Shown piece after piece: positions 46,755 to 55,531 of a DNA stretch of 64,000 nt (position 1 is the stretch's first letter; each line of letters opens with the position of its first letter). The position numbers and the translations under genes were made by a program. A model generated the notes under the pieces. That model did not search any database. It saw only the letters and a list, made by a program, of their open reading frames with translations, and was not told the DNA's origin. The stretch comes from JAGWRA01 sp035534615. GTDB lineage: Bacteria > Acidobacteriota > Vicinamibacteria > Vicinamibacterales > CAVVIG01. The stretch is from NCBI GenBank assembly GCA_035534615.1, contig DATLRO010000068.1:1-64000 (forward strand). Direction: 5' to 3'.

Positions 46755-47378
46755 GTGGCGACACGACGCGACGAGATCCGCGAGAAGGCGCTGCACGACC
46801 TGCAGCGCTTCGAGGTGCTCATGCTCGACGGGCACTTCGATTACGGCAACGGCTTCCACGGCCGGGTGTACCTGAACCCGCACCAGCTGTTCCGCTCCCC
46901 GTCGACCATCTGGCGGTTCGCCCAGGATCTGCTCGATCTCCTGCCCGCCGAACTCATCGAGCGCACCGAGGTCGTCGCCGGGCCCGCCACCGGCGGCGCG
47001 CTCCTCGCGCACACCATTGCCGGCCTGATGGACAGCCGCCGCCGCCTCGGCCACCCGGCGTGCAGCTTCGCGCCGTTCTCCGTCGATCCGCTCGAAGGCC
47101 CGACGCTCCGCCGCTTCTACCGCGACCTCATGTCCGGCCGGCAGGTGCTGCTCGCCGACGACGTCCGGAACACCGGCCAGACGTTCCAGCGCTGCGCCGC
47201 GGCAATCGCCGAAGCGGGCGGGACCCTGATCGCCACGGTCGAGATCTACGACCGGTGCGAGGCGATGGTGGATCTCGGCGTGCCGAATTTCTCCCTGGCG
47301 GAGTACGGGGCCACCGAGAACTATCCGGCCGACGACTGCCCGCTCTGCCGCGCCGGCGTGGACATCACGGCGTTCTGA
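46755..47378 (+). CDS. Orotate phosphoribosyltransferase-like PRTase (second copy)
   Basis: 207 aa type I phosphoribosyltransferase. PRPP motif 'VLLADDVRNTGQTFQRCAAA' with the two acidic residues, 'VVAGPATGGALLAHTI' and a C-terminal 'YPADDCPLCRAGVDI'. The N-terminus 'GHFDYGNGFHGRVYLNP' resembles OPRTs. Its place after pyrC suggests a pyrimidine role, but a more canonical pyrE lies at 52274. It may be a diverged OPRT or a salvage enzyme. GTG start 13 bp after pyrC. Confidence 0.8.
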   Translation: MATRRDEIREKALHDLQRFEVLMLDGHFDYGNGFHGRVYLNPHQLFRSPSTIWRFAQDLLDLLPAELIERTEVVAGPATGGALLAHTIAGLMDSRRRLGHPACSFAPFSVDPLEGPTLRRFYRDLMSGRQVLLADDVRNTGQTFQRCAAAIAEAGGTLIATVEIYDRCEAMVDLGVPNFSLAEYGATENYPADDCPLCRAGVDITAF

Positions 47379-47401
47379 CGTTCCGAAGCAGGAAGCCAGA
47401 C

Positions 47402-48301
47402 GTGAGCCGCGAGAACGACCCGCTGAAGACCGCGCTCGACCGGGCATACGCCGCCTTCAATGCATCCGATGCCGCGCTCGATCCGATTCAGGTGGTGCGC
47501 CGGTACGCGGATCCGCGGGACCGCGAGATCGCCGGATTCTGCGCCGCCGGCCTGGCGTTCGGCCGCGTGGCGAGCGTGCTCCAGTCGGTCGACCGGCTGC
47601 TGGCGGTGATGGGGCGCTCGCCGGCGGCGTTCGTGGCCCGCTTCGACCCGGCGCGCGACCGTGACCGCCTGGCGGCGCTGGGCCACCGCTGGACCCGCAG
47701 CGTCGATCTGGTGGCGCTCCTGTGGGTGCTGCGATCGATGGTCGAGCGGTCCGGGTCGATCGAAGACTTCTTCCTGGAAGGACACGACCCCGGCGCCCCG
47801 GACATCGAGGCGGCGCTCGAGGCGTTCTCGGCCCGGGCCCTGGCGACCGATCTGCGGCCCGCCTACGGGCGCGTGCCGCCCCGGCCGGGCGTGGCGTTCT
47901 TCTTTCCGCGCCCGGCGGCCGGCAGCGGCTGCAAGCGGCTGAACCTGTTCCTGCGATGGATGGTGCGCCACGATGCAGTCGACCTCGGCGTCTGGCGCGG
48001 CGTCCGGCCGGCCCAGCTCGTCGTCCCGCTCGACACGCACGTCATCCGGCTGGGGCAGTGCCTCCGCCTGACGCGCTACCGCAGTCCCGGATGGCCGATG
48101 GCGCGCGAAATCACCGCCTCGTTGCGCGCGCTCGATCCGGCCGATCCCGTCCGCTACGATTTCTCGCTCTGCCACCTCGGCATGATGAACGCCTGCGGCT
48201 TCAGGCGCCCGCAGGCGGACGCGCAGTGCCCGCTGCGCGGCGCCTGCCGGCCACGCGGGCGTAGACCTGCGCGGTCTCCTCGACCATCCGCTCGACGCTG
48301 A
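47402..48301 (+). CDS. TIGR02757 (DUF2400) family protein
   Basis: 299 aa. Family blocks: 'PIQVVRRYADPRDREIAGFC', 'AAGLAFGRVASVLQSVDRLL', 'KRLNLFLRWMVRHDAVDLGV', 'QLVVPLDTHVIRLGQCLRLT' and C-terminal Cys residues 'FSLCHLGMMNACGF' and 'AQCPLRGAC'. Function is unknown; the helical arrangement and terminal Cys recall HhH glycosylases. GTG start. The last 101 bp overlap the converging glycosyltransferase gene. Confidence 0.85.
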   Translation: MSRENDPLKTALDRAYAAFNASDAALDPIQVVRRYADPRDREIAGFCAAGLAFGRVASVLQSVDRLLAVMGRSPAAFVARFDPARDRDRLAALGHRWTRSVDLVALLWVLRSMVERSGSIEDFFLEGHDPGAPDIEAALEAFSARALATDLRPAYGRVPPRPGVAFFFPRPAAGSGCKRLNLFLRWMVRHDAVDLGVWRGVRPAQLVVPLDTHVIRLGQCLRLTRYRSPGWPMAREITASLRALDPADPVRYDFSLCHLGMMNACGFRRPQADAQCPLRGACRPRGRRPARSPRPSARR

Positions 48302-49331
48302 ACTGTTCGCGCACGCGCGCCAGGCCGGCGTCGCCCAGCCGCGTGCGCAGCGCCGCGTCGGTCAGCAGCCGCACGATGGCGGCCGCCAGCGCGCGGTGGT
48401 CGTGCGGCGGCACCAGCAGGCCGGTGTCGCCGTCCGCGACCACTTCCGGAATCCCGCCGGCGGTCGTGGCGACGATGGCGCGCCCGCAGGCCATGGCGTC
48501 CAGCAGCGACGTGCCCAGCCCCTCGGTGACCGAGCTCATCACGAACAGGTCGAACGCCTTGATCAGGTTCGGCACGTCCTGCCGGAAGCCGGCGAAGAAG
48601 ACGTGCTTCTCGACGTGCAGCTCGTGGACGCGCCGCTCGAGCGCCCCGCGCAGCTCGCCGTCGCCGACGATGACGAAGCGGGCGTCTGGCACCGACCGGA
48701 GGACGATCGGGACCGCCTCGATCAGGTGACGCTGGCCCTTGTGCGGCACGAGGGCCGCCACGTTGCCGACGATCGGCGCGTCGGCCGGCAGCCAGAACTC
48801 CTGGTGGATGTTCGCGCGCGGCGCGCCGGCCACCCGGTCGACGTCGATGCCCTCGTGCACCGTCACCACGTCGCCCGGCGCCACGCCGTCGCCGATGAGC
48901 ATCCGGCGAATCGCCTCGGAGGCCGCGATGAAGCAGTCGACCTGGCGGTACTTCCAGCGGGAGAACGAATGGCCCTTGAGGTGAAAGTCGACGCGACGGG
49001 CCGCGATCAGCGGGACCTCCCCCCCGGGACCGGCGAGCGAGCGCGCCAGCGCCGCCATCGCGACGCCGTGAGGATCGTGGGCGTGGATGACGTCGGGACG
49101 GAGCCGCCGCAGCACCCGCGCGAGGCGCCAGGCGGCCGCCAGGTCCATTTCGGTCCGGGGCGCCACCGGAATGAGCTCGAGCCCCTCGGCCGCCCGGCGG
49201 CGCAGCTCGCCGCTCGGGTGGGCGACCAGCGCCGCGCGGTCGCCGCGCGCGCGCAGACCGTTCACGGTGAGCAGCACCTGGTTCTGCCCGCCGCGCCACG
49301 TCCGCGCCGTGTCAATGTGAAGGGAGAACAC
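48201..49331 (-). CDS. GT4-family glycosyltransferase
   Basis: 376 aa GT-B fold. 'LHIDTARTWRGGQNQVLLTV' N-terminus, 'DVIHAHDPHGVAMAALAR', nucleotide-sugar region 'ARFVIVGDGELRGALERRV' and 'SSVTEGLGTSLLDAMACGRA' with 'AGGIPEVV'. Likely cytoplasmic or membrane-peripheral, acting in lipopolysaccharide or exopolysaccharide assembly with the GT2 enzyme next to it. GTG start. The C-terminal 30 residues are encoded antisense to the TIGR02757 gene. Confidence 0.9.
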   Translation of the reverse strand: MFSLHIDTARTWRGGQNQVLLTVNGLRARGDRAALVAHPSGELRRRAAEGLELIPVAPRTEMDLAAAWRLARVLRRLRPDVIHAHDPHGVAMAALARSLAGPGGEVPLIAARRVDFHLKGHSFSRWKYRQVDCFIAASEAIRRMLIGDGVAPGDVVTVHEGIDVDRVAGAPRANIHQEFWLPADAPIVGNVAALVPHKGQRHLIEAVPIVLRSVPDARFVIVGDGELRGALERRVHELHVEKHVFFAGFRQDVPNLIKAFDLFVMSSVTEGLGTSLLDAMACGRAIVATTAGGIPEVVADGDTGLLVPPHDHRALAAAIVRLLTDAALRTRLGDAGLARVREQFSVERMVEETAQVYARVAGRRRAAGTARPPAGA

Positions 49332-49358
49332 AGGCTGTTTTCACAGGTCAGGATGAGG

Positions 49359-49452
49359 AAGAAGGAATGAGGAATGAGGAATGAGGGATGAGGCACGGGC
49401 AATTCCACTCATTCCACTCGGTCCACTCATCCCTCATTCCTCATTCCTTCTT
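49359..49452. repeat. 7-nt repeat array forming a long inverted repeat
   Basis: The left arm (49359-49392) is built of GAATGAG/GGATGAG heptamers; the right arm (49426-49452) is its reverse complement except for one extra heptamer on the left. The 33-nt spacer contains 9-mers ending in CCACTC. The array runs into the 3' end of the GT2 gene and supplies its last residues. Confidence 0.85.
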
Positions 49453-50197
49453 GTTTCCCTTCCATCTCCCACAGCTTCGCGAATTTCAGCAGCACGTAGT
49501 GCGCGTTCATCGCCGACACGATCAGGCCGGGCAGGCCGTCCCGGAACCCGCCCTTGATCAGATAGTTTCGCAGGAACGCCAGCGGCGGATGCACGGCGAG
49601 ATCGATGAAGCCGGCGCGCCGGCCGTCTTCGTGCATCTGCTGCGCGGCCAGCGTCGTGTACCGATCCATCGTCTCCAGGTGATCGGCGATGCCGCGGTAC
49701 GCGAAGTGCTGCAGCTCCTGCCGCAGGCGTCCGATCGTGCCGTTCACCCGCACGCCCTCGTGGACGTACCGGCCCGTCCATTCGGCAACACGCCGGTCGT
49801 ACAGGCGGAGCTGATAGTCGGGGTACCAGTCGGTGGACCGGATCCAGCGCCCCAGGTGCCACGTGACCCGCGGAATCCGGTACGCCTGGTGGGGGGGCGC
49901 CCCGTCGAGCAGCGCGCGGATCTCGCCGGCGAGCCTAGGCGTGACCCGCTCGTCGGCGTCGAGCGACAGGATCCAGTCGTGGCTGGCGAGCGAGGCGGCG
50001 AAGTTCTTCTGGGCGACGTACCCGGGCCAGGGACGGACGACGACGCGGCCGGTCGCGCGGCTCGCGCGGGCGACCGTGTCGTCGTCGCTCTCCGCGTCGA
50101 CCACGACGATCTCGTCCGCCCAGGCGACCGACGCGAGGGCCGCCTCGATGTCGGCCGACTCGTTCTTCGTGATGATCGTGACCGACAGCTTCGGCAC
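49427..50197 (-). CDS. GT2-family glycosyltransferase (WaaE/KdtX-like)
   Basis: 256 aa GT-A fold. 'LSVTIITKNESADIEAALAS', 'DEIVVVDAESDDDTVA', 'GYVAQKNFAAS', the DxD-type 'WILSLDADERV', 'YRIPRVTWHLGRWI' and 'RLYDRRVAEWTGRYVHEGV' match lipooligosaccharide core glucosyl/heptosyltransferase-like GT2 enzymes. The GTG at 50197 is the only sensible start and has a -10 box 6 nt before it. The C-terminal tail is encoded by the heptamer array. Confidence 0.88.
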   Translation of the reverse strand: MPKLSVTIITKNESADIEAALASVAWADEIVVVDAESDDDTVARASRATGRVVVRPWPGYVAQKNFAASLASHDWILSLDADERVTPRLAGEIRALLDGAPPHQAYRIPRVTWHLGRWIRSTDWYPDYQLRLYDRRVAEWTGRYVHEGVRVNGTIGRLRQELQHFAYRGIADHLETMDRYTTLAAQQMHEDGRRAGFIDLAVHPPLAFLRNYLIKGGFRDGLPGLIVSAMNAHYVLLKFAKLWEMEGKQEGMRNEG

Positions 50198-50203
50198 GGC
50201 GGG

Positions 50204-50209
50204 AGTGTA
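50204..50209 (-). promoter_or_regulatory. -10 box 6 nt before the GT2 GTG (leaderless candidate)
   Basis: Minus strand GC-TACACT-CCCGCC-GTG, the same layout as the kinase promoter at 17541. Confidence 0.5.
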
Positions 50210-50307
50210 GCACCAGGCGTGCGCGTTCGGGGACCCGGGGGGGCGTCGAGGACCGGTGGGGGAGCGGGACCGGCAGCCGGGACAGCCGGCGCCGGTCCCA
50301 CGGAGTG

Positions 50308-52002
50308 CTACTGCACGCCGCCCGACGTGGTGCCGGTAGTGGTGCCCGTGGTCGAGCCGAACGACGTGCCGGACGTCCCGGTCAGCGGGCCGGCGATCAC
50401 GATGGAGCCGCCGTTCCCGGCCAGCGCCGCCTGCTGCACGCTCTCGAAGTCGACGACCGACTTGTTGTAGTCGAGGATGGCCTGGATCTCGTCGTTCCGG
50501 GCCGACGCCAGGTCGCGCTGCGCCTGGAAGACCTGGAAATTGGTCGACATGCCGGCCGTGAACTTCTTCTGCTCCGCGTCGAGCTTCTCCTTGGACAGGA
50601 CTTCGGCCGCCCGCGCCGAGGCGACGCGCTGAATGTTCGTGTTGACCTGACGGGCCGCGTCCCGCACCTGCGCCGCCACCTGCAGCTCGAGATTCTTGAG
50701 CTCGACCTTTGCCTGTTCGTCCTGCAGTCTGGCCTGGGCCAGGCTCGCCTGCGCGGCGCTGCGGCCCAGCGGGTAGTCGAGCTGCACGCCGACCGTCCAG
50801 GTCGGGAAGTTGCTGTGCAGCAGCTCGCTCAGCACGGATCCGAAGCTCTGATTGACCTGGCCGATGATCGGGCCCGGCAGCCCGGGGCCGCGGATGAACT
50901 CCGTGCCGCCAAGGCCGACCATGCCGTAGTTGACCTGGGCGTTCACGGCCGGCAGGAGCTGGTTTCTGAAGTAGCGGATGTTGATGCCGTTCGCCTCGAG
51001 GCTCTTCTGCGCCTGCTCGATGTCCGTCCGCTTCGCCAGGGCGTTCCGCACCGCCGCATCGACGTCGACCGGCTGCGTCCGGAAGGTGGGCGAGTCGGTC
51101 GGAATCAGGTCGATGTGCCAGAAATCGGGGGTCGTCGGGTCGAGAATCTGCGTCCGCAGCTGATCCTCCGCCTGCTTGATGGCCGCCTGCGCGACGATGA
51201 CCGCCTCCTCGCGGCTCGCCATCTCGGCCTGGGCCTCGACGATGTCGATCGGGGCCATCGTGCCGATCTGGACCCGCTTCTCGTTGTCCTGGAGCGACTG
51301 CTTCGCCAGATCCAGCGACTCCCGCTGCACTTTCAGCGAGCTGATCGCGTACGACAGGTTCCAGTACGCGTCCTTGACGTTGCGGACCGTCTGCACCACC
51401 GTCTGCCGGAGCTGCGCGTCGGAAATCTCCCGGTTCTTGCGGCTGACCAGCAGCTCGTCGCGGGTCGCGTCGATCCCGAAGTTCCGCAGCAGCGGCTGCG
51501 TGTAGGTCATCGACAGCGTCGACTGGAGCACCGGGTTGACGCTCTGAAAGATGCTGTCGGTCGTCGACCGCTGGCTGTCCCAGGCGATGTTGTAGTTGCC
51601 GCCCCACGGCAGCAGCTGGCTGACGCCCACGTTGGTCCCGAACTGGCTGCTGCTGACCGAGTTCTGGCCGCCGGCCAGGACGCTGCTCACCGGTTGCAGG
51701 TTGCTGTTGTTCGAGAAGGTCGACTGCAGCTGCGGCGTCCAGTTGGTCCGGGCCAGGGCGACGTTCAGATCCTGGATCTGCGGGTTCAGGCGCTGCACCT
51801 GGATGTCGAGATTGTGCTCGAGGGCGAGCTGCACGGCATCGTTGATCGACAGTCGGCGCACCGGGCCGCTCGCCTGCTCGGACGCTGCCGCCGCGGGCGG
51901 CTGAGCCCCCATGGAGGTCTGGGCGGACGCCGACACCGCCACGCTGCACACAACGACGGCGGCGGACAACAGGCGCGCGCCACGCAAGAGGTCCTGACGC
52001 AT
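50308..52002 (-). CDS. TolC-family outer-membrane efflux protein
   Basis: 564 aa. Cleavable signal peptide (about 1-27, ending 'VSASA'), then two OEP repeats: 'LSINDAVQLALEHNLDIQVQ', 'YTQPLLRNFG', long coiled-coil stretches rich in Gln/Ala, 'VDAAVRNALAKRTDIEQAQ', 'YPLGRSAAQASLAQARL' and a final 'DEIQAILDYNKSVVDFESVQ'. It forms a trimeric outer-membrane channel for an efflux or type I secretion system. No adaptor or inner-membrane pump gene is adjacent. The C-terminus is Gly/Thr/Ser-rich. Confidence 0.92.
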   Translation of the reverse strand: MRQDLLRGARLLSAAVVVCSVAVSASAQTSMGAQPPAAAASEQASGPVRRLSINDAVQLALEHNLDIQVQRLNPQIQDLNVALARTNWTPQLQSTFSNNSNLQPVSSVLAGGQNSVSSSQFGTNVGVSQLLPWGGNYNIAWDSQRSTTDSIFQSVNPVLQSTLSMTYTQPLLRNFGIDATRDELLVSRKNREISDAQLRQTVVQTVRNVKDAYWNLSYAISSLKVQRESLDLAKQSLQDNEKRVQIGTMAPIDIVEAQAEMASREEAVIVAQAAIKQAEDQLRTQILDPTTPDFWHIDLIPTDSPTFRTQPVDVDAAVRNALAKRTDIEQAQKSLEANGINIRYFRNQLLPAVNAQVNYGMVGLGGTEFIRGPGLPGPIIGQVNQSFGSVLSELLHSNFPTWTVGVQLDYPLGRSAAQASLAQARLQDEQAKVELKNLELQVAAQVRDAARQVNTNIQRVASARAAEVLSKEKLDAEQKKFTAGMSTNFQVFQAQRDLASARNDEIQAILDYNKSVVDFESVQQAALAGNGGSIVIAGPLTGTSGTSFGSTTGTTTGTTSGGVQ

Positions 52003-52273
52003 TGGTTACGTACTCCCGTTACAAAGGGTCCGGGTCATGCGGGGGTGGACCGGCAGGGTCCCGGGGGCCTGCGGCCGCTCTCCGAAGAATAGACGAGAGG
52101 AAGGGGAAGCCGGTTCGAATGCGTGTCGGAATTGTATACTAACCCTCCGCGCCGGTCGCCCCGGGGCGGCCAGGCGCCGGCACGGGGCCGGGGCCCCCGT
52201 TCCGGCAGGAGACGGGTGAAGGCGGCCGGTGGCCGTCGCCGGGCGCCGGCGTCGTTGACTCAGCAGGTTGGCC

Positions 52274-52861
52274 ATGGAAATCACGCGCGACGCGCTGCTC
52301 GACATGTTCCGCCGCTCCGGCGGCCTGCTCGAAGGCCACTTCCGGCTCTCGTCCGGGCTCCACAGCCCGGGCTATCTGCAGTCGGCCCTCGTGCTCCAGC
52401 ATCCCGACAAGGCGGAGGCGCTCGGTGCGGCGCTCGCCGCGAAGCTCCGGCACCTCCGCCCGACGGTCGTGCTCTCGCCCGCGCTCGGCGGCATCGTCAT
52501 CGGCCAGGAGGTCGGACGGGCGCTGGGCGTCCGGGCCATCTTCGCCGAGCGGCAGGAGGGGGGGCTCACCCTCCGCCGCGGTTTCGTCATCAGCGAGAAC
52601 GATCGCGTCCTCGTCATCGAAGACGTGCTCACCACCGGCGGCTCCACGCGGGAGACGATGCAGGTCGCGCGGGCGGCCGGCGGCACGATCGTCGGTGCAG
52701 GCGCCCTCGTGGATCGCAGCGGCGGCAAGGCGTCGCTGGACGTGCCGTTCGCCGCGCTGCTGGACATGTCGCTGCCAACCTACGAGCCGGACCGCTGCCC
52801 GCTGTGCGCGAGCGGCCTGGCCATCATCAAGCCCGGATCGCGGCCGACGCCGGCCACCTGA
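52274..52861 (+). CDS. pyrE: Orotate phosphoribosyltransferase
   Basis: 195 aa enzyme making OMP from orotate and PRPP. 'GHFRLSSGLHSPGYLQSALV', 'VVLSPALGGIVIGQEVGRAL', 'FAERQEGGLTLRRGF' and PRPP loop 'VLVIEDVLTTGGSTRETMQV' are canonical. It ends in 'RCPLCASG', a Cys pair also seen in the second OPRT-like protein at 46755. The ATG at 52274 is used over an in-frame TTG 6 nt earlier. Separate from the main pyr cluster. Confidence 0.95.
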   Translation: MEITRDALLDMFRRSGGLLEGHFRLSSGLHSPGYLQSALVLQHPDKAEALGAALAAKLRHLRPTVVLSPALGGIVIGQEVGRALGVRAIFAERQEGGLTLRRGFVISENDRVLVIEDVLTTGGSTRETMQVARAAGGTIVGAGALVDRSGGKASLDVPFAALLDMSLPTYEPDRCPLCASGLAIIKPGSRPTPAT

Positions 52862-52894
52862 GCGCCCGCGCGCCCGAGCGCCCGAGCGCCTGCC

Positions 52895-53710
52895 ATGAAT
52901 CGAACTCCCGTGCCCGCTTCCCGCACGCTCAAGCTGACGCTCGCGTACGACGGCACGGCCTACGTCGGCTGGCAGCGGCAGCTCAACGGCCTGTCCGTGC
53001 AGGCGCGACTCGAGGAGGCGCTCGCCCGGCTCGAAGGCCAGCCGGTTGCCGCGGCCGCCGCCGGCCGGACCGACGCCGGCGTCCACGCCGTGGGGCAGGT
53101 CGTCGGCGTGACGCTGGTCCGCCCGATGGAGGAGGAGGCGCTGGCGCGCGCGCTGAACGGGCTGCTGCCGGCCGACATCCGCGTGCTGGCGATCGAGCCG
53201 GTGCCGCCGGCCTTTCACGCCCGCTATTCCGCACGGGCGAAGACCTACCAGTACCGCATCATGAACGGCGGCGTGATCGGGCCGTTCGAGCGGCCGTACG
53301 TCTGGGCTGTCGCGCCACCGCTCGACGTCGCGGCCATGGCGGCCGCCGCGCGCCGTCTCGAAGGCCGTCACGACTTCGCGTCGTTCCAGGCGGCCGGCAG
53401 CGGCGTCCAGGACACGGTCCGCACGATCGCCTGGTCGCGCGTCCTCGGTGCGGAGGATCGGCTGGCCCCGGCTGCGGCCGCTCCGTGCGGATGGCTGCAC
53501 GCCGGAACCGGCCGGCTGCTCGTCTATGAGATCACCGGCGACGGGTTTCTGCGTCACATGGTGCGCGCGATCGTCGGGACCCTGGTGGAGGTGGGGACCG
53601 GACGCCGGACGCCGGCCTCAGTGGACGAGCTGCTGACGGTGCGCGATCGCGCACGCGCCGGGCCGACGGCCCCTCCCCAGGGCCTGTGCCTGGTCCGGGT
53701 GGACTACTGA
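52895..53710 (+). CDS. truA: tRNA pseudouridine synthase A
   Basis: 271 aa enzyme modifying U38-U40 in tRNA anticodon stem-loops. 'LTLAYDGTAYVGWQRQLNG', catalytic Asp60 in 'AAAGRTDAGVHAVGQV', 'VPPAFHARYSARAKTYQYRI' and 'GDGFLRHMVRAIVGTLVEVG'. The C-terminus 'APPQGLCLVRVDY' is typical. Confidence 0.97.
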   Translation: MNRTPVPASRTLKLTLAYDGTAYVGWQRQLNGLSVQARLEEALARLEGQPVAAAAAGRTDAGVHAVGQVVGVTLVRPMEEEALARALNGLLPADIRVLAIEPVPPAFHARYSARAKTYQYRIMNGGVIGPFERPYVWAVAPPLDVAAMAAAARRLEGRHDFASFQAAGSGVQDTVRTIAWSRVLGAEDRLAPAAAAPCGWLHAGTGRLLVYEITGDGFLRHMVRAIVGTLVEVGTGRRTPASVDELLTVRDRARAGPTAPPQGLCLVRVDY

Positions 53711-53794
53711 CCGGCGGCGGCGCGGGGCGGCGCGCTTGCGGGTCTGGTCTAAAAGACTGTAACATTGAGGGTTACTTCACTCAGGAACTCCGGC

Positions 53795-54586
53795 ATGTCG
53801 CTTGAGCAGCTTCTCGCCTGGATCCCGACCGGCTCGCCCGACGAGGCGCTCGCCCGTCAGATCAATCCGGACCTCCTCCCGGTTCACGTCGCCATCATCA
53901 TGGATGGCAACGGGCGGTGGGCGGCGCGGCGTCATCTGCCACGGGTCGAGGGGCATCGGGCCGGCATCGAGTCGGTGCGGGACACCGTGGAGACGTCCGC
54001 CCGTCTCGGCCTGGGTGTGCTGACGCTCTGGGCTTTTTCGGTGGACAACTGGAAGCGCCCGCGCGCCGAAGTCACCACGCTGATGCGGCTGCTGAAGCGG
54101 TACCTGCGGCTCGAGCTCGGGACGCTGATGGCGAACAACATCCGCTTCCGGGTCATCGGCCGGCAGGACGAGCTGGCGCCCGACATCCAGCGCGAGCTGC
54201 AGATCGCGGAGGCGCGGACGGCCGGCAACACCGGCATGCTGTTCAACATCGCGCTCAACTACGGCGGGCGCGCGGAAATCATCGATGCGGTGCGGCGCCT
54301 GATGGCCGCCGGCGTGGCCCCGGCCGATCTCGACGAGCAGCGGTTCAGCGATTTTCTGTACACGGCGGGCCAGCCGGATCCCGATCTGGTGATCCGCACC
54401 AGCGGGGAGATGCGCCTCAGCAATTTCCTGTTGTGGCAGGTGGCGTATTCGGAGATCTGGGTGACGGAGACGCTCTGGCCGGACTTCCGGTGCCGGCATC
54501 TGCTCGACGCGATTCTCGCCTACCAGAAGCGCGATCGCCGGTACGGCGGCATCAAGCCTCCGGCCGTCGTCCTGGGAGCCAAGTGA
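53795..54586 (+). CDS. uppS: Isoprenyl (undecaprenyl) diphosphate synthase
   Basis: 263 aa cis-prenyltransferase making the lipid carrier of peptidoglycan and O-antigen. Catalytic Asp37 in 'IIMDGNGRWAARRHLPRVEG', 'LTLWAFSVDNWKRPRAEV', 'NIALNYGGRAEIIDAV' and 'DLVIRTSGEMRLSNFLLWQ'. The ATG at 53795 has AGGA upstream; an in-frame TTG at 53765 would add 10 residues. It heads the uppS-cdsA-dxr-rseP run. Confidence 0.96.
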   Translation: MSLEQLLAWIPTGSPDEALARQINPDLLPVHVAIIMDGNGRWAARRHLPRVEGHRAGIESVRDTVETSARLGLGVLTLWAFSVDNWKRPRAEVTTLMRLLKRYLRLELGTLMANNIRFRVIGRQDELAPDIQRELQIAEARTAGNTGMLFNIALNYGGRAEIIDAVRRLMAAGVAPADLDEQRFSDFLYTAGQPDPDLVIRTSGEMRLSNFLLWQVAYSEIWVTETLWPDFRCRHLLDAILAYQKRDRRYGGIKPPAVVLGAK

Positions 54587-54674
54587 GTCCACGTTCTGCC
54601 GTCCCAGCCTGCCGGCCGGACGCCACCGGAGCACCCGCGCGGTGGACGGCGCGCGGCGCCGCGCCTCGATCCCG

Positions 54675-55484
54675 ATGACCCGGGTGCTGAGCGGGGCGGT
54701 GCTCGTCGCGGTGGTCGTCTCGGCCATCTGGTTTCTCGGCCCGATGCCGCTTCTGGTGCTGACCGAGGCGGTGCTCGTGCTGGCGGTGCATGAGTATGGC
54801 CGCCTGGCCCGTGGCTTGCAGCTGCGAATCCCGACCGTGGCCGCCGGCGCCGCCGCCATGCTGACCTGCGCGGCGGTGGCCGTTCCCGGCGCGCCGCTCG
54901 ACGCGGTGCTCGTGGCGGCGCTCGTCGCGCTCGGGACGCTGTCGCTGGCCGAGCCGCCCGGACCGGCTGCGCTCGGCGAGGTGTCCGCCGCCCTGTTCGC
55001 GTCGATCTATCTCGGTCTGTCGCTCGGCGCGCTGGTGGCCATCCGCAGCCTCGCGGGGCGGGACGCGCTGCTGCTCCTGCTGGCGACGGTCGTGGTGAGC
55101 GACACGAGCCAGTACTACAGCGGCCGGCTGTTCGGCCGCCGTCGGCTGGCGCCGGCCATCAGCCCGGGCAAGACGGTCGAGGGGGCGATCGGCGGCTTCG
55201 TCGGCGGCGTCGCGTGCATGGTGGCGCTCGGACGATGGGGGCTGCCGGGCGTGCCGGCGGCGCCGCGTGCGCTGCTGGGGGTGGCGCTGGTCGCGCTGGG
55301 CATCGCCGGCGATCTGTTCGAGTCGCGGCTGAAGCGGGGCGCCGGCCTCAAGGACAGTTCCGCGCTGATTCCCGGGCACGGCGGCGTGCTCGACCGGATC
55401 GACGCGCTGCTGTTCGCGGCGCCGGCCTATTACCTGTTCGTGCGGTATGGCCTCGGGTTCTGGCGCGGCGCCGGCCCGGGCTAG
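54675..55484 (+). CDS. cdsA: Phosphatidate cytidylyltransferase
   Basis: 269 aa integral membrane enzyme making CDP-diacylglycerol. About seven membrane helices and the C-terminal signature 'DLFESRLKRGAGLKDSS' followed by 'LIPGHGGVLDRIDALLFAAP', plus 'SDTSQYYSGRLFGRRRLAP' with 'ISPGKTVEGAIGG'. A GTG at 54642 is an alternative start adding 11 basic residues. Confidence 0.94.
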   Translation: MTRVLSGAVLVAVVVSAIWFLGPMPLLVLTEAVLVLAVHEYGRLARGLQLRIPTVAAGAAAMLTCAAVAVPGAPLDAVLVAALVALGTLSLAEPPGPAALGEVSAALFASIYLGLSLGALVAIRSLAGRDALLLLLATVVVSDTSQYYSGRLFGRRRLAPAISPGKTVEGAIGGFVGGVACMVALGRWGLPGVPAAPRALLGVALVALGIAGDLFESRLKRGAGLKDSSALIPGHGGVLDRIDALLFAAPAYYLFVRYGLGFWRGAGPG

Positions 55485-55531
55485 GACGGATGCGGCGGCC
55501 GGCTGAGCGGACGCCGCGCGGATGGACGGAC

